From NCBI GenBank assembly GCA_020248905.1, contig JADCGR010000040.1, forward strand, positions 62,001-126,000: 64,000 nucleotides of DNA, read 5' to 3'. The notes under the pieces are model-generated. The model ran no database searches, was not told the origin of the DNA, and saw only the letters and a list, made by a program, of their open reading frames with translations. This document shows positions 47,017 to 58,330 of the stretch, in pieces. This DNA comes from Curvibacter sp. (GTDB taxonomy: Bacteria; Pseudomonadota; Gammaproteobacteria; Burkholderiales; Burkholderiaceae_C). The position numbers and the translations under genes were made by a program. Position 1 is the first letter of the stretch. Each line of letters begins with the position of its first letter.

Positions 47017-50000
47017 TCAGCCCACCCAGCGACGCGCGTTGCGCCAGATCTGCATCCAGGGGCTGGCCGCGCTGACGTCCAGCGTAGTCCAGCTCATCTG
47101 GATGTTGCGGAACACGCGCTCGGGGTGAGGCATCATCGCCGTGAAGCGTCCATCGGGCGTGGTCACCGCCGTCAGCCCGCCAGCGCTGCCGTTGGGGTTG
47201 GAGGGATAAGCCTCGGTCGGCCTGCCCATGTTGTCCACGAAGCGCATCGCTGCAATCACATCGGCCGCCTTGCCGCGTCGTGCAAAGTTGGCGTAGCCCT
47301 CACCATGAGCGACGGCAATCGGTAGCTGGCTGCCGGCCATGCCCTGCAGGAAGAGGCTGGGCGAGTCCAGCACTTCCACCATGGACAGGCGCGCCTCGAA
47401 ACGTTCGCTAAGGTTGGTCGTGAAACGCGGCCAAGCCTGCGCACCGGGAATGATGTCGGCCAGTTCGGCAAACATCTGGCAGCCGTTGCATACGCCCAGG
47501 CCGAAGGTGTCGGGCCGCGCAAAGAAGGCCTGGAGCTGCCCGGACAGCACGGGGTTGAAGGTGATGGAACGGGCCCAGCCGATGCCGGCGCCCAGCGTGT
47601 CGCCGTAGCTGAAACCGCCGCAGGCGACCACGCCCTGATAGTCCCGCAAGTCAGCGCGGCCGGACTGCAGGTCGGTCATGTGTACGTCATGCGCCTCAAA
47701 CCCGGCCTCGGTGAAGGCGTATGCCATTTCCACATGGGAGTTGACGCCCTGTTCCCGCAGCACGGCCACCCTGGGGCGGTTCTGGAGCAGCGCCGGGGCC
47801 AGGCCCTGAGCCGGATCAAAAGTGAGGCGTACCTGCAGGCCGGGATCGTCAGTCGTACCAGCAGCGGCGTGCTCCTGATCGGCACAGGCGGTGTTATCGC
47901 GCAGCTGGCAGATCCTCCAGCTCACGCTGTCCCAGACCTGGTGCAGATCGGCCAGGCTGGCACTGAAGACGGCCTTCGCATCGCGCCAGACCTGCAGCTC
48001 GCCCACGCCAGCCGCGACGGCGCCGCCGGCCGGTCGCGTCTTGCCGATGACATGGCTGAACCTGGAGAGGCCATGCTCGCGCAGCACCGCCAGCACGGCG
48101 TCACGGTCCGCGCTGCGTACCTGCAGCACCACGCCCAGCTCCTCGTTGAACAGGGCCTTGAGCGTGAGCTCATCGCGGCGCGCGCAGACCTGGCTCGTCC
48201 AGTTCTTGCTGTCGCCCGTGTCCATGCGGCTGTCGGAAATGCCATCGCCCTCGGTCACGAGCAGGTCGACATTCAGGGCCACGCCCACATGACCCGCAAA
48301 GGCCATCTCGGCCACTGCAGCCAGCAGGCCGCCATCGCTGCGGTCGTGATAGGCCAGCAAGCGGCCCTGCGCACGCAGGGTGTTGACGGCGCTGACCAGC
48401 CACACCAGGTCCTGGGGATCATCCAGGTCAGGCACGGCGTCGCCCGTCTGGCCCAGGGTCTGCGCAAGGATGGAGCCCGCCATGCGCTGGCGGCCTCGGC
48501 CGAGGTCGACCAGGAGCAAAGTGGTATCGGCGCTGTTGTCCAGCTGGGGCGTGAGGGTACCGCGCACATCGGCAAGGGTGGCAAAGGCACTCACGATCAG
48601 CGACACGGGAGAGATGACCTTCCTCTTCTCCTCACCATGCTGCCACTGCGTGCGCATGGACAGGCTGTCCTTGCCCACGGGAATGGAAATCCCCAGCGCG
48701 GGGCAAAGCTCCATGCCCACGGCCTTCACGGTGGCATAGAGCGCCGCATCCTCACCGGGCTCGCCGCAGGCCGCCATCCAGTTGGCAGAGAGCTTCACGC
48801 GTGGCAGTTCGATGGGCGCCGCGAGCAGATTGGTAATGGCCTCGGCCACGGCCATGCGGCCCGAAGCCGGCGCATCAAGTGCAGCCAGCGGCGTGCGCTC
48901 ACCCATACTCATCGCCTCACCCGCAAACCCGGCGTAGTCGGCCAGCGTCACGGCCACATCGGCTACGGGCACCTGCCAGGGACCCACCATCTGATCACGA
49001 TGGGTTAGGCCACCAACAGTGCGGTCACCGATGGTGATGAGGAAGCGCTTGGACGCTACCGTGGGATGGCTCAGCACGTCAACGACAGCCTTCTGCAACT
49101 CAACGCCGTTGAGGTCCAGCGGCTTAAAGGTTCGCGCGACTGTCTTGACGTCACGGTGCAACCTTGGCGGCTTGCCCAGCAGCACGTTCATGGGCATATC
49201 GACAGGGGCCGGTTGCGCGCCGGGCTCGGGGCGGTGGGCGAGGGGCTCACGCTCAACGGTCGGCGCCGCGCGCTGAACGGTCTCGTCGCCATCGGCAACG
49301 ATCAATCGGCGCTCCTCGGTCGCCACGCCGACCACCGCGAACGGGCAGCGCTCGCGCTCGCAAAAGGCCTTGAACTGCGGCAAAGACTCCGGGGCGATGG
49401 CCAGAACGTAGCGCTCCTGGCTCTCGTTACACCAGATCTCCTTGGGCGCCAGCCCGCTTTCCTCCAGAGGAACGGCCCGCAGGTCAAAGCGCGCACCGCG
49501 GCCTGCGTCGTTCGTCAGTTCGGGGAAGGCATTGGAGAGGCCACCCGCGCCCACATCATGGATGGCCAGGATGGGATTGCTGTCGCCCTGGGCCCAGCAG
49601 TGGTTGATGACCTCCTGCGCGCGCCGTTCGATTTCGGGGTTGCCGCGCTGCACGGAATCAAAGTCGAGCTCGGCCGCGTTCGCACCCGTAGCCATGGAGC
49701 TGGCCGCGCCGCCGCCCATGCCGATGCGCATGCCGGGACCACCCAATTGAATGAGCAGCGTGCCGGCCGGAAACTCGATCTTCCTGGTGAGCTTCGAGTC
49801 AATGGTACCCAGGCCGCCGGCAATCATGATGGGCTTGTGATAGCCGCGCAGCACCGTGTCCGCATCGCTGGCGACCGCCTGCTCGTACTCGCGGAAGTAC
49901 CCGGCCAGATTGGGGCGACCAAACTCGTTGTTGAAGGCCGCGCCACCCAGCGGGCCGTCGATCATGATCTGCAGCGGGCTGGCAATTTGCGCCGGCTTGC

Positions 50001-51081
50001 CGCCGTTTTCGTCCGACCAGCCACCCCAAAGCCGGGAGACGGTGAAGCCCGTCAGACCCGCCTTGGGCTCGGAGCCACGGCCCGTGGCGCCCTCGTCGCG
50101 GATCTCGCCACCGGCGCCCGTGGACGCGCCGGGAAAAGGCGAGATCGCCGTGGGATGGTTGTGCGTCTCGACCTTCATGAGCACGTGGTGAACGCCAGCC
50201 GACTTCGCATACGCCGGCGCCGTCCCCGCGTCCATGCGTGCGACAAAGCGCTCGACCGCGTTGCCTTCCATGATGGACGCGTTGTCCGAATAGGCCACCA
50301 CGGTGTGCTGCGGGCTGGTCTGGTGGGTGTGGCGGATCATGCCGAACATGGTGCGCTCCTGGCGCACGCCGTCGATGGTGAAGTCCGCATTGAAGATCTT
50401 GTGGCGGCAGTGCTCGCTGTTGGCCTGCGCGAACATCATGAGCTCGACGTCGGTGGGATTGCGCCCGAGCGTGCCGAACGCATCCACAAGGTAGTCGATC
50501 TCATCATCGGCCAGGGCCAGGCCCCAGGCGGTGTTGGCCTGCTCCAGCGCAGCGCGGCCACCCCCGAGGATGTCCACGTGTTGCATGGGAGCGGGGTGCA
50601 GCTCGGTGAACAGGCCCGCAGCCTCGGTACGGCTGGCCAGCGCGGTTTCGGTCATGCGGTCGTGCAGGAGCGCGGCCACCTGGCCGAGCTGGTCCGGGCT
50701 CGGGCTTGACTTGCCGAGCAGGCCGGACTTGAACGTGAGGCGGTACTCGACGATGCGCTCTACGCGACGCACGGCCAGGCCGCAGTTGCGCGCAATGTCC
50801 GTGGCCTTGGACGCCCAGGGTGACACCGTGCCCAGGCGCGGCGCCACCACGACCAGCGGGCCATCCGCCGGCCCGTCGTAGGGATCACCATAGGTGAGCA
50901 GGGCCGTGAGCTTGTGCGTCAGCTCGGTCGTCGCAGCGTTGTCAGCGGCTACCATGTGGACGTAACGCGCAGCGATGCCGCTGATGCGGTCGTGGACGGC
51001 TTGGAGGCGGGGCAGGAGCTGCTGGATGCGAAAGGGGCTGAGCGCGCTGCCGCCTTCGAAATAGGAGATGTGCAGGGTCAC
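47017..51081 (-). CDS. purL: Phosphoribosylformylglycinamidine synthase (single chain)
   Basis: Fourth step of purine synthesis: FGAR plus glutamine and ATP gives FGAM. 1354 residues, the large proteobacterial PurL. It has the linker/AIRS-like repeats ([35 protein letters not shown]) and a C-terminal glutaminase with nucleophile Cys1198 in GVCNGCQMF and later HGEGYANF. A weak hairpin (46993-47019) overlaps the stop. Divergent from map with a 121-bp gap. Confidence 0.96.
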   Translation of the reverse strand: MTLHISYFEGGSALSPFRIQQLLPRLQAVHDRISGIAARYVHMVAADNAATTELTHKLTALLTYGDPYDGPADGPLVVVAPRLGTVSPWASKATDIARNCGLAVRRVERIVEYRLTFKSGLLGKSSPSPDQLGQVAALLHDRMTETALASRTEAAGLFTELHPAPMQHVDILGGGRAALEQANTAWGLALADDEIDYLVDAFGTLGRNPTDVELMMFAQANSEHCRHKIFNADFTIDGVRQERTMFGMIRHTHQTSPQHTVVAYSDNASIMEGNAVERFVARMDAGTAPAYAKSAGVHHVLMKVETHNHPTAISPFPGASTGAGGEIRDEGATGRGSEPKAGLTGFTVSRLWGGWSDENGGKPAQIASPLQIMIDGPLGGAAFNNEFGRPNLAGYFREYEQAVASDADTVLRGYHKPIMIAGGLGTIDSKLTRKIEFPAGTLLIQLGGPGMRIGMGGGAASSMATGANAAELDFDSVQRGNPEIERRAQEVINHCWAQGDSNPILAIHDVGAGGLSNAFPELTNDAGRGARFDLRAVPLEESGLAPKEIWCNESQERYVLAIAPESLPQFKAFCERERCPFAVVGVATEERRLIVADGDETVQRAAPTVEREPLAHRPEPGAQPAPVDMPMNVLLGKPPRLHRDVKTVARTFKPLDLNGVELQKAVVDVLSHPTVASKRFLITIGDRTVGGLTHRDQMVGPWQVPVADVAVTLADYAGFAGEAMSMGERTPLAALDAPASGRMAVAEAITNLLAAPIELPRVKLSANWMAACGEPGEDAALYATVKAVGMELCPALGISIPVGKDSLSMRTQWQHGEEKRKVISPVSLIVSAFATLADVRGTLTPQLDNSADTTLLLVDLGRGRQRMAGSILAQTLGQTGDAVPDLDDPQDLVWLVSAVNTLRAQGRLLAYHDRSDGGLLAAVAEMAFAGHVGVALNVDLLVTEGDGISDSRMDTGDSKNWTSQVCARRDELTLKALFNEELGVVLQVRSADRDAVLAVLREHGLSRFSHVIGKTRPAGGAVAAGVGELQVWRDAKAVFSASLADLHQVWDSVSWRICQLRDNTACADQEHAAAGTTDDPGLQVRLTFDPAQGLAPALLQNRPRVAVLREQGVNSHVEMAYAFTEAGFEAHDVHMTDLQSGRADLRDYQGVVACGGFSYGDTLGAGIGWARSITFNPVLSGQLQAFFARPDTFGLGVCNGCQMFAELADIIPGAQAWPRFTTNLSERFEARLSMVEVLDSPSLFLQGMAGSQLPIAVAHGEGYANFARRGKAADVIAAMRFVDNMGRPTEAYPSNPNGSAGGLTAVTTPDGRFTAMMPHPERVFRNIQMSWTTLDVSAASPWMQIWRNARRWVG

Positions 51082-51202
51082 AGGGGGTGGCCTTGAGGGG
51101 GTGCGGACGAGCGTCCGGGGGAGGCGTGGATTCTACTTCCTAGGCACCCGTCAGCCGGCCGGCCCGCTACAGCCGAGGCGCTGCGATGGGATAATCGTCC
51201 CC

Positions 51203-52018
51203 ATGACGATCACCTACAAAGATGAGGCCGGCATCGCGGGCATGCGCGTGGCCTGTCGCCTGGCCTCGGAGGTCCTGGATTTCCTCACGCCGCACATCCA
51301 GCCGGGCGTCACCACGCGCGAGATAGACCGCCTGGCCTGCGAGTGCATGAAGACCCAGGGCTCGATCTCGGCCACGCTGGGCTACCAGCCGCCGGGCTAC
51401 CCGCCGTACCCCGCCTCGCTGTGCACATCGGTCAACCACGTGGTGTGCCATGGCATTCCCGGCGACAAGGCGCTCAAGAAGGGCGATATCGTCAACGTCG
51501 ACGTCACCGTCATCAAGGACGGCTGGTACGGCGACACCAGCCGTATGTTCATCGTGGGCGAGGCCTCCATCGCCGCCAAGCGCCTGTGCGCCATGACCTT
51601 CGAGGCCATGTGGCACGGCATCGAGCAGGTGCGCCCCGGTGCACACCTGGGCGACATCGGCTGGGCTATCCAGAAGTTCGCGGAGAGCCATGGTTTTTCC
51701 GTAGTCCGGGAGTTCTGCGGCCACGGCATCGGCCAGGTCTTCCACGAGGAACCCCAGGTGCTGCATTACGGCAAGCCGGGCACGGGCGAGGAGCTCAAGC
51801 CCGGCATGACCTTCACCATTGAGCCGATGATCAACGCCGGACGCCGCGAAGTGCGCGAGCTTGGCGACGGCTGGACCATCGTGACAAAGGACCACTCCCT
51901 CTCGGCCCAGTGGGAACACACCGTGCTGGTTACACCGACCGGCTACGAGGTGCTGACTCTCTCGGCAGGCAGTCCGCCGCCGCCGGCTTCCGTCAAGGCC
52001 GCCGAAGCGCTGGCCTGA
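51203..52018 (+). CDS. map: Methionine aminopeptidase, type I
   Basis: Removes initiator methionine. 271 residues from ATG 51203; longer frame from 51068 is antisense to purL. Metal ligands are visible in NVDVTV, DTSRMF, GHGIG, IEPM and QWEHT. The segment [16 protein letters not shown] is a few residues longer than the E. coli equivalent. Lies 19 bp before glnD. Confidence 0.95.
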   Translation: MTITYKDEAGIAGMRVACRLASEVLDFLTPHIQPGVTTREIDRLACECMKTQGSISATLGYQPPGYPPYPASLCTSVNHVVCHGIPGDKALKKGDIVNVDVTVIKDGWYGDTSRMFIVGEASIAAKRLCAMTFEAMWHGIEQVRPGAHLGDIGWAIQKFAESHGFSVVREFCGHGIGQVFHEEPQVLHYGKPGTGEELKPGMTFTIEPMINAGRREVRELGDGWTIVTKDHSLSAQWEHTVLVTPTGYEVLTLSAGSPPPPASVKAAEALA

Positions 52019-52037
52019 GTCTGGCTCACGCGTCGCC

Positions 52038-54629
52038 ATGCAAGCGACCCCCAAAGATCTTCGCGAACACTTCCGCGTCCGCAAGGCGGCGTTGCTGCAG
52101 GGCGTGAGCCAGAGCGGCCCGTCAACACGCGGCGTACATGCAACCCTGCGCCGCCTGGCCCGGCTGGCAGACGACACCCTCAAGGCGCTGTGGCAGCAGG
52201 CCGACTTCGGCCCTGGGCCTGCCTTGGTTGCCGTCGGTGGCTTCGGGCGTGGGGAGCTGTTTCCCCATTCCGATGTGGATGTGCTGCTGCTGCTGCCCGC
52301 GGGCCAGTCCCCGGATGGCGACGAGGGCCTGCGCAAGCGCATTGAGACCTTCATCAGCAGCTGCTGGGACGCAGGCCTCGAGATTGGCTCCAGTGTGCGC
52401 ACCGTGGAGGAATGCCTGGCCGAGGCAGCCAGGGATGTGACGGTGCAGACCGCGCTACTGGAATCGCGCGCCATCTTCGGCAACGCGGCGCTGTTCCGCC
52501 AGTTCCGCGCGCGCTTTCGGGAGTCCATGGACCCGCTCGCCTTCTTCGTCGCCAAGACGCTGGAGATGCAGCAGCGTCACAACAAGTTCGAGGACACGCC
52601 CTACGCACTCGAACCCAACTGCAAGGAATCGCCTGGCGGCCTTCGCGACCTGCAGATCATCCTCTGGGTGGCACGCGCGGCCGGCTACGGTGGCAACTGG
52701 GACGAACTGGCACGCAACGGTCTGGCCACCCCTTTCGAGGTACGCCAGCTCAAGCGCAACGAGGCCATGTTGGAGCTGATCCGCCTGCGCCTGCATCTGG
52801 TCGCGGACCGGCGCGAGGACCGCCTGGTCTTCGACCTTCAGACGGCCGTGGCAGGCGCTTTTGGCTACCGTTCCGACACGGGCGAGGTGAGGACCAAGGT
52901 GCGTGCCAGCGAATCGCTGATGCGGCACTACTACTGGGCCGCCAAGGCCGTGACCCAGCTCAACCAGATCCTGCTGCTCAACATCGAGGAGCGGCTCAAC
53001 CCGATCACGCTGGCACCGCGCCCGATCAACGCGCACTTCCTCGACAAATCCGGGCTGATCGAGGTCGTCAGCGACGATCTGTACCAGCGCGAGCCGCACG
53101 CCATCCTGGAGACCTTCCTGGTCTACCAGACCACCGACGGCGCCAAGGGCCTGTCGGCGCGCACGCTGCGCGCGCTCTACAACGCTCGCGTGCTGATGAC
53201 GGCGAAGTTCCGTAACGACCCGGTCAACCGCGCCACCTTCATGCAGATCCTGCGGCAGCCGCGCGGCATCACCCATGCCATGCGGCTGATGAACCAGACC
53301 TCGGTACTCGGGCGTTACCTCTGGATCTTCCGCCGTATCGTCGGCCAGATGCAGCACGATCTGTTCCACGTCTACACCGTGGACCAGCACATCCTCATGG
53401 TGCTACGCAACGTGCGGCGCTTTTTCATGGCTGAGCATGCCCACGAGTACCCGCTATGCTCGCAGCTCGCCGCAGGCTGGGACCAGCCTTGGATCCTTTA
53501 CGCTGGCGCGCTCTTCCATGACATTGCCAAGGGCCGCGGCGGTGACCACTCCGATCTCGGGGCCATGGAAGTGCGGCGCTTCGCGCGCCAGCACGGCGTC
53601 TCGCGCGAGGACGCGCGACTCATCGAGTTCCTGGTCAAGGAGCACCTGACCATGAGCCGGGTGGCGCAGAAATCGGATCTCAGCGACCCGGATGTCATCC
53701 GCGCCTTTGCGACGCAGGTGGGCAACGAGCGCTACCTCACGGCGCTCTACCTGCTGACCGTGGCCGACATCCGCGGCACCAGCCCCAAGGTCTGGAACGC
53801 CTGGAAGGGGAAGCTCCTTGAAGACCTGTACCGCTCGACCCTTCGCGTGCTCGGCGGCCACGCCCCCTCGCCCGACGCCGAGGTCGAGGCGCACAAGCGC
53901 GAAGCCTTGGTCAAGCTGGCCCTGCACAGCCTGCCGCACGATGCGCACAAGAAGCTGTGGGACACGCTGGACGTGAGCTATTTCATGCGCCACGACGCGG
54001 ACGAGATTGCCTGGCATACACGCCATCTCTCCCGCCACGTCGGCACGGGCCAGACGGTGGTGCGTGCGCGCCGCTCCCCAGTGAACGAGGGCCTGCAGGT
54101 GCTGGTCTACACCCCGGACCAGACGGATCTGTTCGCGCGCATCTGCGGCTACTTCGACCAGGGTGGCTTCAGCATCCAGGACGCACGCATCCACACCGCT
54201 CGCAACGGCTACGCGCTCGACACCTTCCAGCTTGTCTCCCCCGATCTGCACGAGCACTACCGCGAGATCAGCGCCATGGTGGAAGCCGAGCTCGCGCGCT
54301 ACATTGCCGAAGGCGGGCCGCTGCCCGAGCCCAGCCGGGGCCGGCTCTCGCGCCGCGTCAGGAGTTTTCCCTTTGTGCCACGCATCTCACTCAAGCCTGA
54401 CGACAAGGCCCAGCGCTGGCTGCTCAGCATCACCGCCAGCGACCAGCCAGGCCTGCTCTACAAGGTCGCACGCGTGCTTGCCGGCCACCGCATCAACCTG
54501 CAGCTGGCCAAGATCAACACCCTGGGCGAGCGGGTGGACGACGTCTTTCTGGTGGACGGCCCCGAGCTGCAGAACAACCGCGCGCAGATTGCCATCGAGA
54601 CCGAGCTGCTGGACGTGCTGGCGTCTTGA
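52038..54629 (+). CDS. glnD: Bifunctional [protein-PII] uridylyltransferase/uridylyl-removing enzyme
   Basis: Glutamine sensor that uridylylates PII. 863 residues: nucleotidyltransferase motif [16 protein letters not shown] at 67-82, HD domain with [15 protein letters not shown] (His494-Asp495), and two C-terminal ACT domains ([31 protein letters not shown]). Map-glnD linkage is typical for betaproteobacteria. Confidence 0.96.
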   Translation: MQATPKDLREHFRVRKAALLQGVSQSGPSTRGVHATLRRLARLADDTLKALWQQADFGPGPALVAVGGFGRGELFPHSDVDVLLLLPAGQSPDGDEGLRKRIETFISSCWDAGLEIGSSVRTVEECLAEAARDVTVQTALLESRAIFGNAALFRQFRARFRESMDPLAFFVAKTLEMQQRHNKFEDTPYALEPNCKESPGGLRDLQIILWVARAAGYGGNWDELARNGLATPFEVRQLKRNEAMLELIRLRLHLVADRREDRLVFDLQTAVAGAFGYRSDTGEVRTKVRASESLMRHYYWAAKAVTQLNQILLLNIEERLNPITLAPRPINAHFLDKSGLIEVVSDDLYQREPHAILETFLVYQTTDGAKGLSARTLRALYNARVLMTAKFRNDPVNRATFMQILRQPRGITHAMRLMNQTSVLGRYLWIFRRIVGQMQHDLFHVYTVDQHILMVLRNVRRFFMAEHAHEYPLCSQLAAGWDQPWILYAGALFHDIAKGRGGDHSDLGAMEVRRFARQHGVSREDARLIEFLVKEHLTMSRVAQKSDLSDPDVIRAFATQVGNERYLTALYLLTVADIRGTSPKVWNAWKGKLLEDLYRSTLRVLGGHAPSPDAEVEAHKREALVKLALHSLPHDAHKKLWDTLDVSYFMRHDADEIAWHTRHLSRHVGTGQTVVRARRSPVNEGLQVLVYTPDQTDLFARICGYFDQGGFSIQDARIHTARNGYALDTFQLVSPDLHEHYREISAMVEAELARYIAEGGPLPEPSRGRLSRRVRSFPFVPRISLKPDDKAQRWLLSITASDQPGLLYKVARVLAGHRINLQLAKINTLGERVDDVFLVDGPELQNNRAQIAIETELLDVLAS

Positions 54630-54769
54630 AGGCCGGCCGTGTGGCGGCCGAACGTTAGGCCCGCATCGCGCGCGCGCCGAGTTTTCTCCTGCGCAGCCAC
54701 GTGGCCACGGCCACTCCTTCCCGGCGTTTACCATGTGTTATGCACGCAACAAAACAATGACTATGGGAT

Positions 54770-54787
54770 TGTCAAATTTAAATGACA
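54770..54787. promoter_or_regulatory. TGTCA-N8-TGACA motif upstream of the DUF3015 gene
   Basis: Same arms and spacing as the motif at 2966-2983, in an AT-rich stretch 59 bp before the DUF3015 start. A TTGACG (54802-54807) and TTATCT (54826-54831) pair further down may be the promoter. Regulator unknown. Confidence 0.35.
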
Positions 54788-54846
54788 CCTCGCACAATGA
54801 CTTGACGGCAATGTTGCCGCGTTCGTTATCTTGGGGATAAAAAGTC

Positions 54847-55344
54847 ATGACATTCAGAAAAATCATTGCTGTTAGCGCGCTCCTCGCATTCGCGAGTCTT
54901 GGAGCCCAAGCCCAGGACAAGAAGGCCCCAGGCTCCGGGCCGAATCCGTACACGGACTGCGGTATCGGTGCTGCCCTTTTCAAGGAAACGAACTGGGCTG
55001 CGGTTTCCTCCAACGTCATCTGGGACTTGGGGATCACGGCGCTGATCTCCGCGACCAACAGCCCCGAAACCTGCCAGGGCAAGAGCGTCAAGGCCGCCAT
55101 CTTCATCAAGGACACGTACGAGACGCTGGCCGAAGAAGCGGCCAAGGGCCAGGGCGAACACCTGACCGCCGTGCTCAACATCATGGAGTGCCCGGCCAGC
55201 ACCCACGCTGCTGCCATCCAGTCAGTGCGCACTGCGATGGGCACCGCAGTCGCCCAGCCCGGCTACGCGAGCCAGCCGCGCCTGGACAAGACGGTCCAGT
55301 TCTATCAGGCGGTCCACGCCGCAAGCAAGTCCTGCTCCGTCTGA
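54847..55344 (+). CDS. DUF3015 secreted protein
   Basis: 165 residues with a clear Sec signal peptide (cleavage after AQA, near residue 22). The mature part starts with NPYTDCGIGAALF, and has four cysteines (CGIG, TCQGKS, ECPAS, SCSV), probably disulfide-bonded. Function unknown. Followed by a strong terminator, then the DUF4105 gene, so it has its own transcript though it likely belongs to the same envelope module. Confidence 0.88.
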   Translation: MTFRKIIAVSALLAFASLGAQAQDKKAPGSGPNPYTDCGIGAALFKETNWAAVSSNVIWDLGITALISATNSPETCQGKSVKAAIFIKDTYETLAEEAAKGQGEHLTAVLNIMECPASTHAAAIQSVRTAMGTAVAQPGYASQPRLDKTVQFYQAVHAASKSCSV

Positions 55345-55354
55345 GCGCGTCCGT

Positions 55355-55387
55355 AAGGCTGTCGGCGTGCTGCCGACAGCCTTTTTT
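55355..55387 (+). terminator. Rho-independent terminator after the DUF3015 gene
   Basis: Ten-base perfect stem GGCTGTCGGC/GCCGACAGCC (55357-55366 and 55372-55381) with a 5-base loop, followed by six T. Confidence 0.93.
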
Positions 55388-55417
55388 ATTGCCTAGCTTC
55401 CCGAGAACTCTGTGCCA

Positions 55418-57298
55418 ATGACGCGCGCCTTCACCTGGACCTCCTTTCTTTTCCTGCTTCATCTCTCCCACAGTGGCCATGCCCAGCTCATACCCGGCGT
55501 GGAGCAACTCGCCCGCGAGCCGACCTGGCAGCGCCTGCTGCATTACGAAGCTGACGGGTCAAGCCCCAGCGGCCTGAGGAGCGCCATCCACAGCCCCGAG
55601 TTTTTTCTGGATACGGCGGGGGGCATGACCTCACCCGAGGCGGAGCTGCGGGCCACGCTGCAAGCCATGCGTGCAGAAACCGGCGCGGACCCGGATCGCC
55701 ACGCTCAATGCCGCTTTCCCGCCCGACGCCAATGGCTCGCTGACCGTCTGGGTGCTGCGGCTGGCTGGCGCCAGCTACGCTGCCCCAAATACGAAGAATG
55801 GACCCGTAGCAGCAGTGTGGAGTCCATTAGCATCGTGCTCGCAACTGGCTATCTCGGCAACCCCGCCTCCTTCTACGGCCACACGCTGCTGAAGTTCAAC
55901 TCCCGGCGCGATGGCGTCCAGACCGCTCTTGAGGACGTCAGTGTGAACTTCGGCGCCATCGTCACCGACAACGATGATCCGGTCACCTACCTCGCCAAGA
56001 GCCTGACCGGGGGTTACGAAGCCGGTTTCAGCCATATCAAGTACTACTTTCACAACCACAACTACGGCGAGAACGAACTGCGCGATCTCTGGGAGTACCG
56101 GCTAGATCTGGAGCCCACAGAGGTGGAGCGCGTCGTCGCGCATGCGTGGGAGGTTCTCGGTCAGCGCTACAACTACTACTTCTTCATCCGGAACTGCGCG
56201 TTTCGCATGGCCGAAGTCGTCCAGGTGGTCGACGGCGTCGATTTCATCCCGAGGAACTGGCCCTATGTGATTCCTCAGGCGCTGGTACAGACCATGGGCG
56301 AGGCCCGTAACCCTCGTGGACGTGCGCTGGTCGCTGAAACGATCTATCACCCGTCTCGCCAGAGTCGTTTTTACGCTCGCTACGAAAACCTGGACAAATC
56401 CAGCGCGGACTTCTTTCGGCGTGCTGCCATGCACCCGGAGCTCGTCGAGTCGCAGGAGTTCAACACCTACAGCTTGGGAGCCCGCCAGGCCATCCTGGAT
56501 ACCCTGATCGACTACTACCAATTCACCGCCGATGGCCAGGCCCGCGCACAGGGCAAGGTGCACCCCGGCTATGCACGGGCACTCGCCAAACGCTACAGCC
56601 TGCCTCCGGGTCAACAGCAACTGACCGGCAGCGCACCGCCGTCGCCGCATCTGGCTCGGCCACCCAGCTGGCTGCAGGCCGGCTGGCAACACAGTCAGGT
56701 GACAGGCAACGCCTTGCTCGTCAAGATAAGGCCTGCGTATTACGACGCACTGGACGGTGTGAGCGGCCAGGTTGCCTACTCCAGCCTCACCATGGCCGAG
56801 ACACATCTGGAGCTGCGCTCAGACGGCCTCAAGCTGCGCCGTTTTGACTTGCTGGCGGTCGAAAACATCGCCGTGGGGCTCACCGGGCTGCCTGGCGACC
56901 GCGGCTCTGCGTGGAAAACCCGTGTGGGCGTGGAACGCGTCCGGCTTGACTGCGCGGACTGTATGGTCGCAAGAATGCAGGGCGATCTGGGGACAGCGCG
57001 CAAGGTGAGCCCGGGGCTGGTAGCTGCAGCCTACGTCGGCGGCGCGCTGCAAAACAATCGTATCGGGCAGGGACCGGGATTCATTCGAGCGTCGGCGGAG
57101 TTGATCTATCGATCCGAGCACAAGCTTGCCATGAAGCTCGGGCATGAGCGGCGCCGCCCCATCGGCTCGGATGTGCAGCCCTACGGCGTCAGCAGTGCGG
57201 AGATCCGCTACGCGATTGATGCGCGCAGCGATCTGCGACTGCGCCACGACCGCGATGTCACCTCCGCCACGTCGTTCTCCTATGGTCTCTACTGGTAG
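55418..57298 (+). CDS. DUF4105 (Lnb N-terminal-like) envelope protein
   Basis: 626 residues, signal peptide ending at GHAQ. The DUF4105 core (about 120-330) has a conserved His in FYGHTLLKF and a Cys in RNCAFRMAEVV, a papain-like pair. DUF4105 proteins of Bacteroidetes were linked to lipoprotein N-acylation (Lnb). The C-terminal about 230 residues alternate hydrophobic and polar residues and end in YGLYW, as in outer-membrane beta-barrels (inference). Start: ATG 55418; a GTG lies two codons upstream. Confidence 0.87.
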   Translation: MTRAFTWTSFLFLLHLSHSGHAQLIPGVEQLAREPTWQRLLHYEADGSSPSGLRSAIHSPEFFLDTAGGMTSPEAELRATLQAMRAETGADPDRHAQCRFPARRQWLADRLGAAAGWRQLRCPKYEEWTRSSSVESISIVLATGYLGNPASFYGHTLLKFNSRRDGVQTALEDVSVNFGAIVTDNDDPVTYLAKSLTGGYEAGFSHIKYYFHNHNYGENELRDLWEYRLDLEPTEVERVVAHAWEVLGQRYNYYFFIRNCAFRMAEVVQVVDGVDFIPRNWPYVIPQALVQTMGEARNPRGRALVAETIYHPSRQSRFYARYENLDKSSADFFRRAAMHPELVESQEFNTYSLGARQAILDTLIDYYQFTADGQARAQGKVHPGYARALAKRYSLPPGQQQLTGSAPPSPHLARPPSWLQAGWQHSQVTGNALLVKIRPAYYDALDGVSGQVAYSSLTMAETHLELRSDGLKLRRFDLLAVENIAVGLTGLPGDRGSAWKTRVGVERVRLDCADCMVARMQGDLGTARKVSPGLVAAAYVGGALQNNRIGQGPGFIRASAELIYRSEHKLAMKLGHERRRPIGSDVQPYGVSSAEIRYAIDARSDLRLRHDRDVTSATSFSYGLYW

Positions 57299-58157
57299 CG
57301 CGCCGCGTGCTGCGGTGAGGTGGCGCTGCGCCTGCGCCGCACGTATGCTTGCCTTGCTCTGCTGCACGCTGCTGGCGGGCTGCACGAGTGTCTTTTTCCA
57401 ACCCATGAAGGCATGGGTCCGCACGCCTGAGTCTATCGGCCTGAGCTACGAGGATGTGACCCTCACCGCTGCCGACGGTACCCGCCTGAGCGCCTGGTAT
57501 CTGCCAGCTCCGTCATCGCGTGGTGCTGTCTTGTTCCTCCACGGTAACGCCCAGAACATCAGCACGCACCTCGCATCGGTCGCCTGGCTGCCGGCACAGG
57601 GTTACAGCGTCCTTTTGCTTGACTACCGGGGCTACGGCCGATCGGAGGGAGCACCATCGATCGCCGGGTCGATGCTCGACATCGATGTCGCACTGCGCTT
57701 CTTGCTGCAACGGCCGGAGACCCGGTCCCGCAGGGTCTTTGTCTTCGGTCAGAGCCTTGGGGGTGCCCTCGCGCTGAACTACATCGCGGGCTGCAATTGC
57801 AAGCCACAACTTCAAGGCGTAATCATCGACAGCACGTTTACCCGATATCGTGCCATTGCGCGAGAGAAGCTGCAAAGCCTTTGGCTGACATGGCCCCTGT
57901 CCTGGTCACTGAGCCTGACAGTTACCGGCGACGACAACCCGATTGATGCTATCGGCCATGTGTCGCCCGTCCCCCTTCTGCTGGTCCATGGCGACGCCGA
58001 CCGGGTGATACCCGTGCACCACAGCCAACAGCTTTACGAGGCGGCACGCGATCCCAAAACGTTCTGGCGGGTACCGGATGCGGATCACATCCTGGCGCTC
58101 ACATCGCCGCAACGGCGGCGTGACCTCGTACAGTGGATGGGCGAACAGCAGCAGTGA
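57282..58157 (+). CDS. Alpha/beta hydrolase lipoprotein
   Basis: About 291 residues. A basic N-terminus, hydrophobic core and lipobox LLAGC predict a lipoprotein. Hydrolase motifs: oxyanion region VLFLHGNAQN, LLDYRGYGRSEG, nucleophile Ser in FGQSLGG, Asp in HGDADRV, His in DADHI. It resembles the YfhR/BEM46-type hydrolases. The start is uncertain: ATG 57282 (overlaps the DUF4105 gene by 17 bp), GTG 57315 or ATG 57345. Co-transcribed with the DUF4105 gene. Confidence 0.85.
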   Translation: MVSTGSAPRAAVRWRCACAARMLALLCCTLLAGCTSVFFQPMKAWVRTPESIGLSYEDVTLTAADGTRLSAWYLPAPSSRGAVLFLHGNAQNISTHLASVAWLPAQGYSVLLLDYRGYGRSEGAPSIAGSMLDIDVALRFLLQRPETRSRRVFVFGQSLGGALALNYIAGCNCKPQLQGVIIDSTFTRYRAIAREKLQSLWLTWPLSWSLSLTVTGDDNPIDAIGHVSPVPLLLVHGDADRVIPVHHSQQLYEAARDPKTFWRVPDADHILALTSPQRRRDLVQWMGEQQQ

Positions 58158-58246
58158 AGGCATGCCTTGCTCCAGGCCTGATATGCAAAGTTGCGTGCAG
58201 TTTGGCCGGGGTGGGCGCGACCGTCCAACATTCCCACCGTTCTTCC

Positions 58247-58277
58247 TTGACAGGCCTGCCCCCTGCTGTGCCATAGT
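58247..58277 (+). promoter_or_regulatory. Candidate sigma-70 promoter of the DUF1080 gene
   Basis: Perfect -35 TTGACA (58247-58252) and -10-like CATAGT (58272-58277) with a 19-base spacer, longer than ideal. A GAGGAGA ribosome site precedes the ATG at 58331. Confidence 0.45.
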
Positions 58278-58330
58278 GTGCGGGCGGTGGCCCCTCGCCA
58301 ACGACCGCGCAACAACAGAGGAGACAAACC

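Noticed and set aside
47017-51081. Long plus-strand frames opposite purL (for example 47680-49008 and 49066-50709)
   Set aside because: Shadows of purL; repeated GAHG/RHQV-type translations typical of antisense GC-rich coding DNA.
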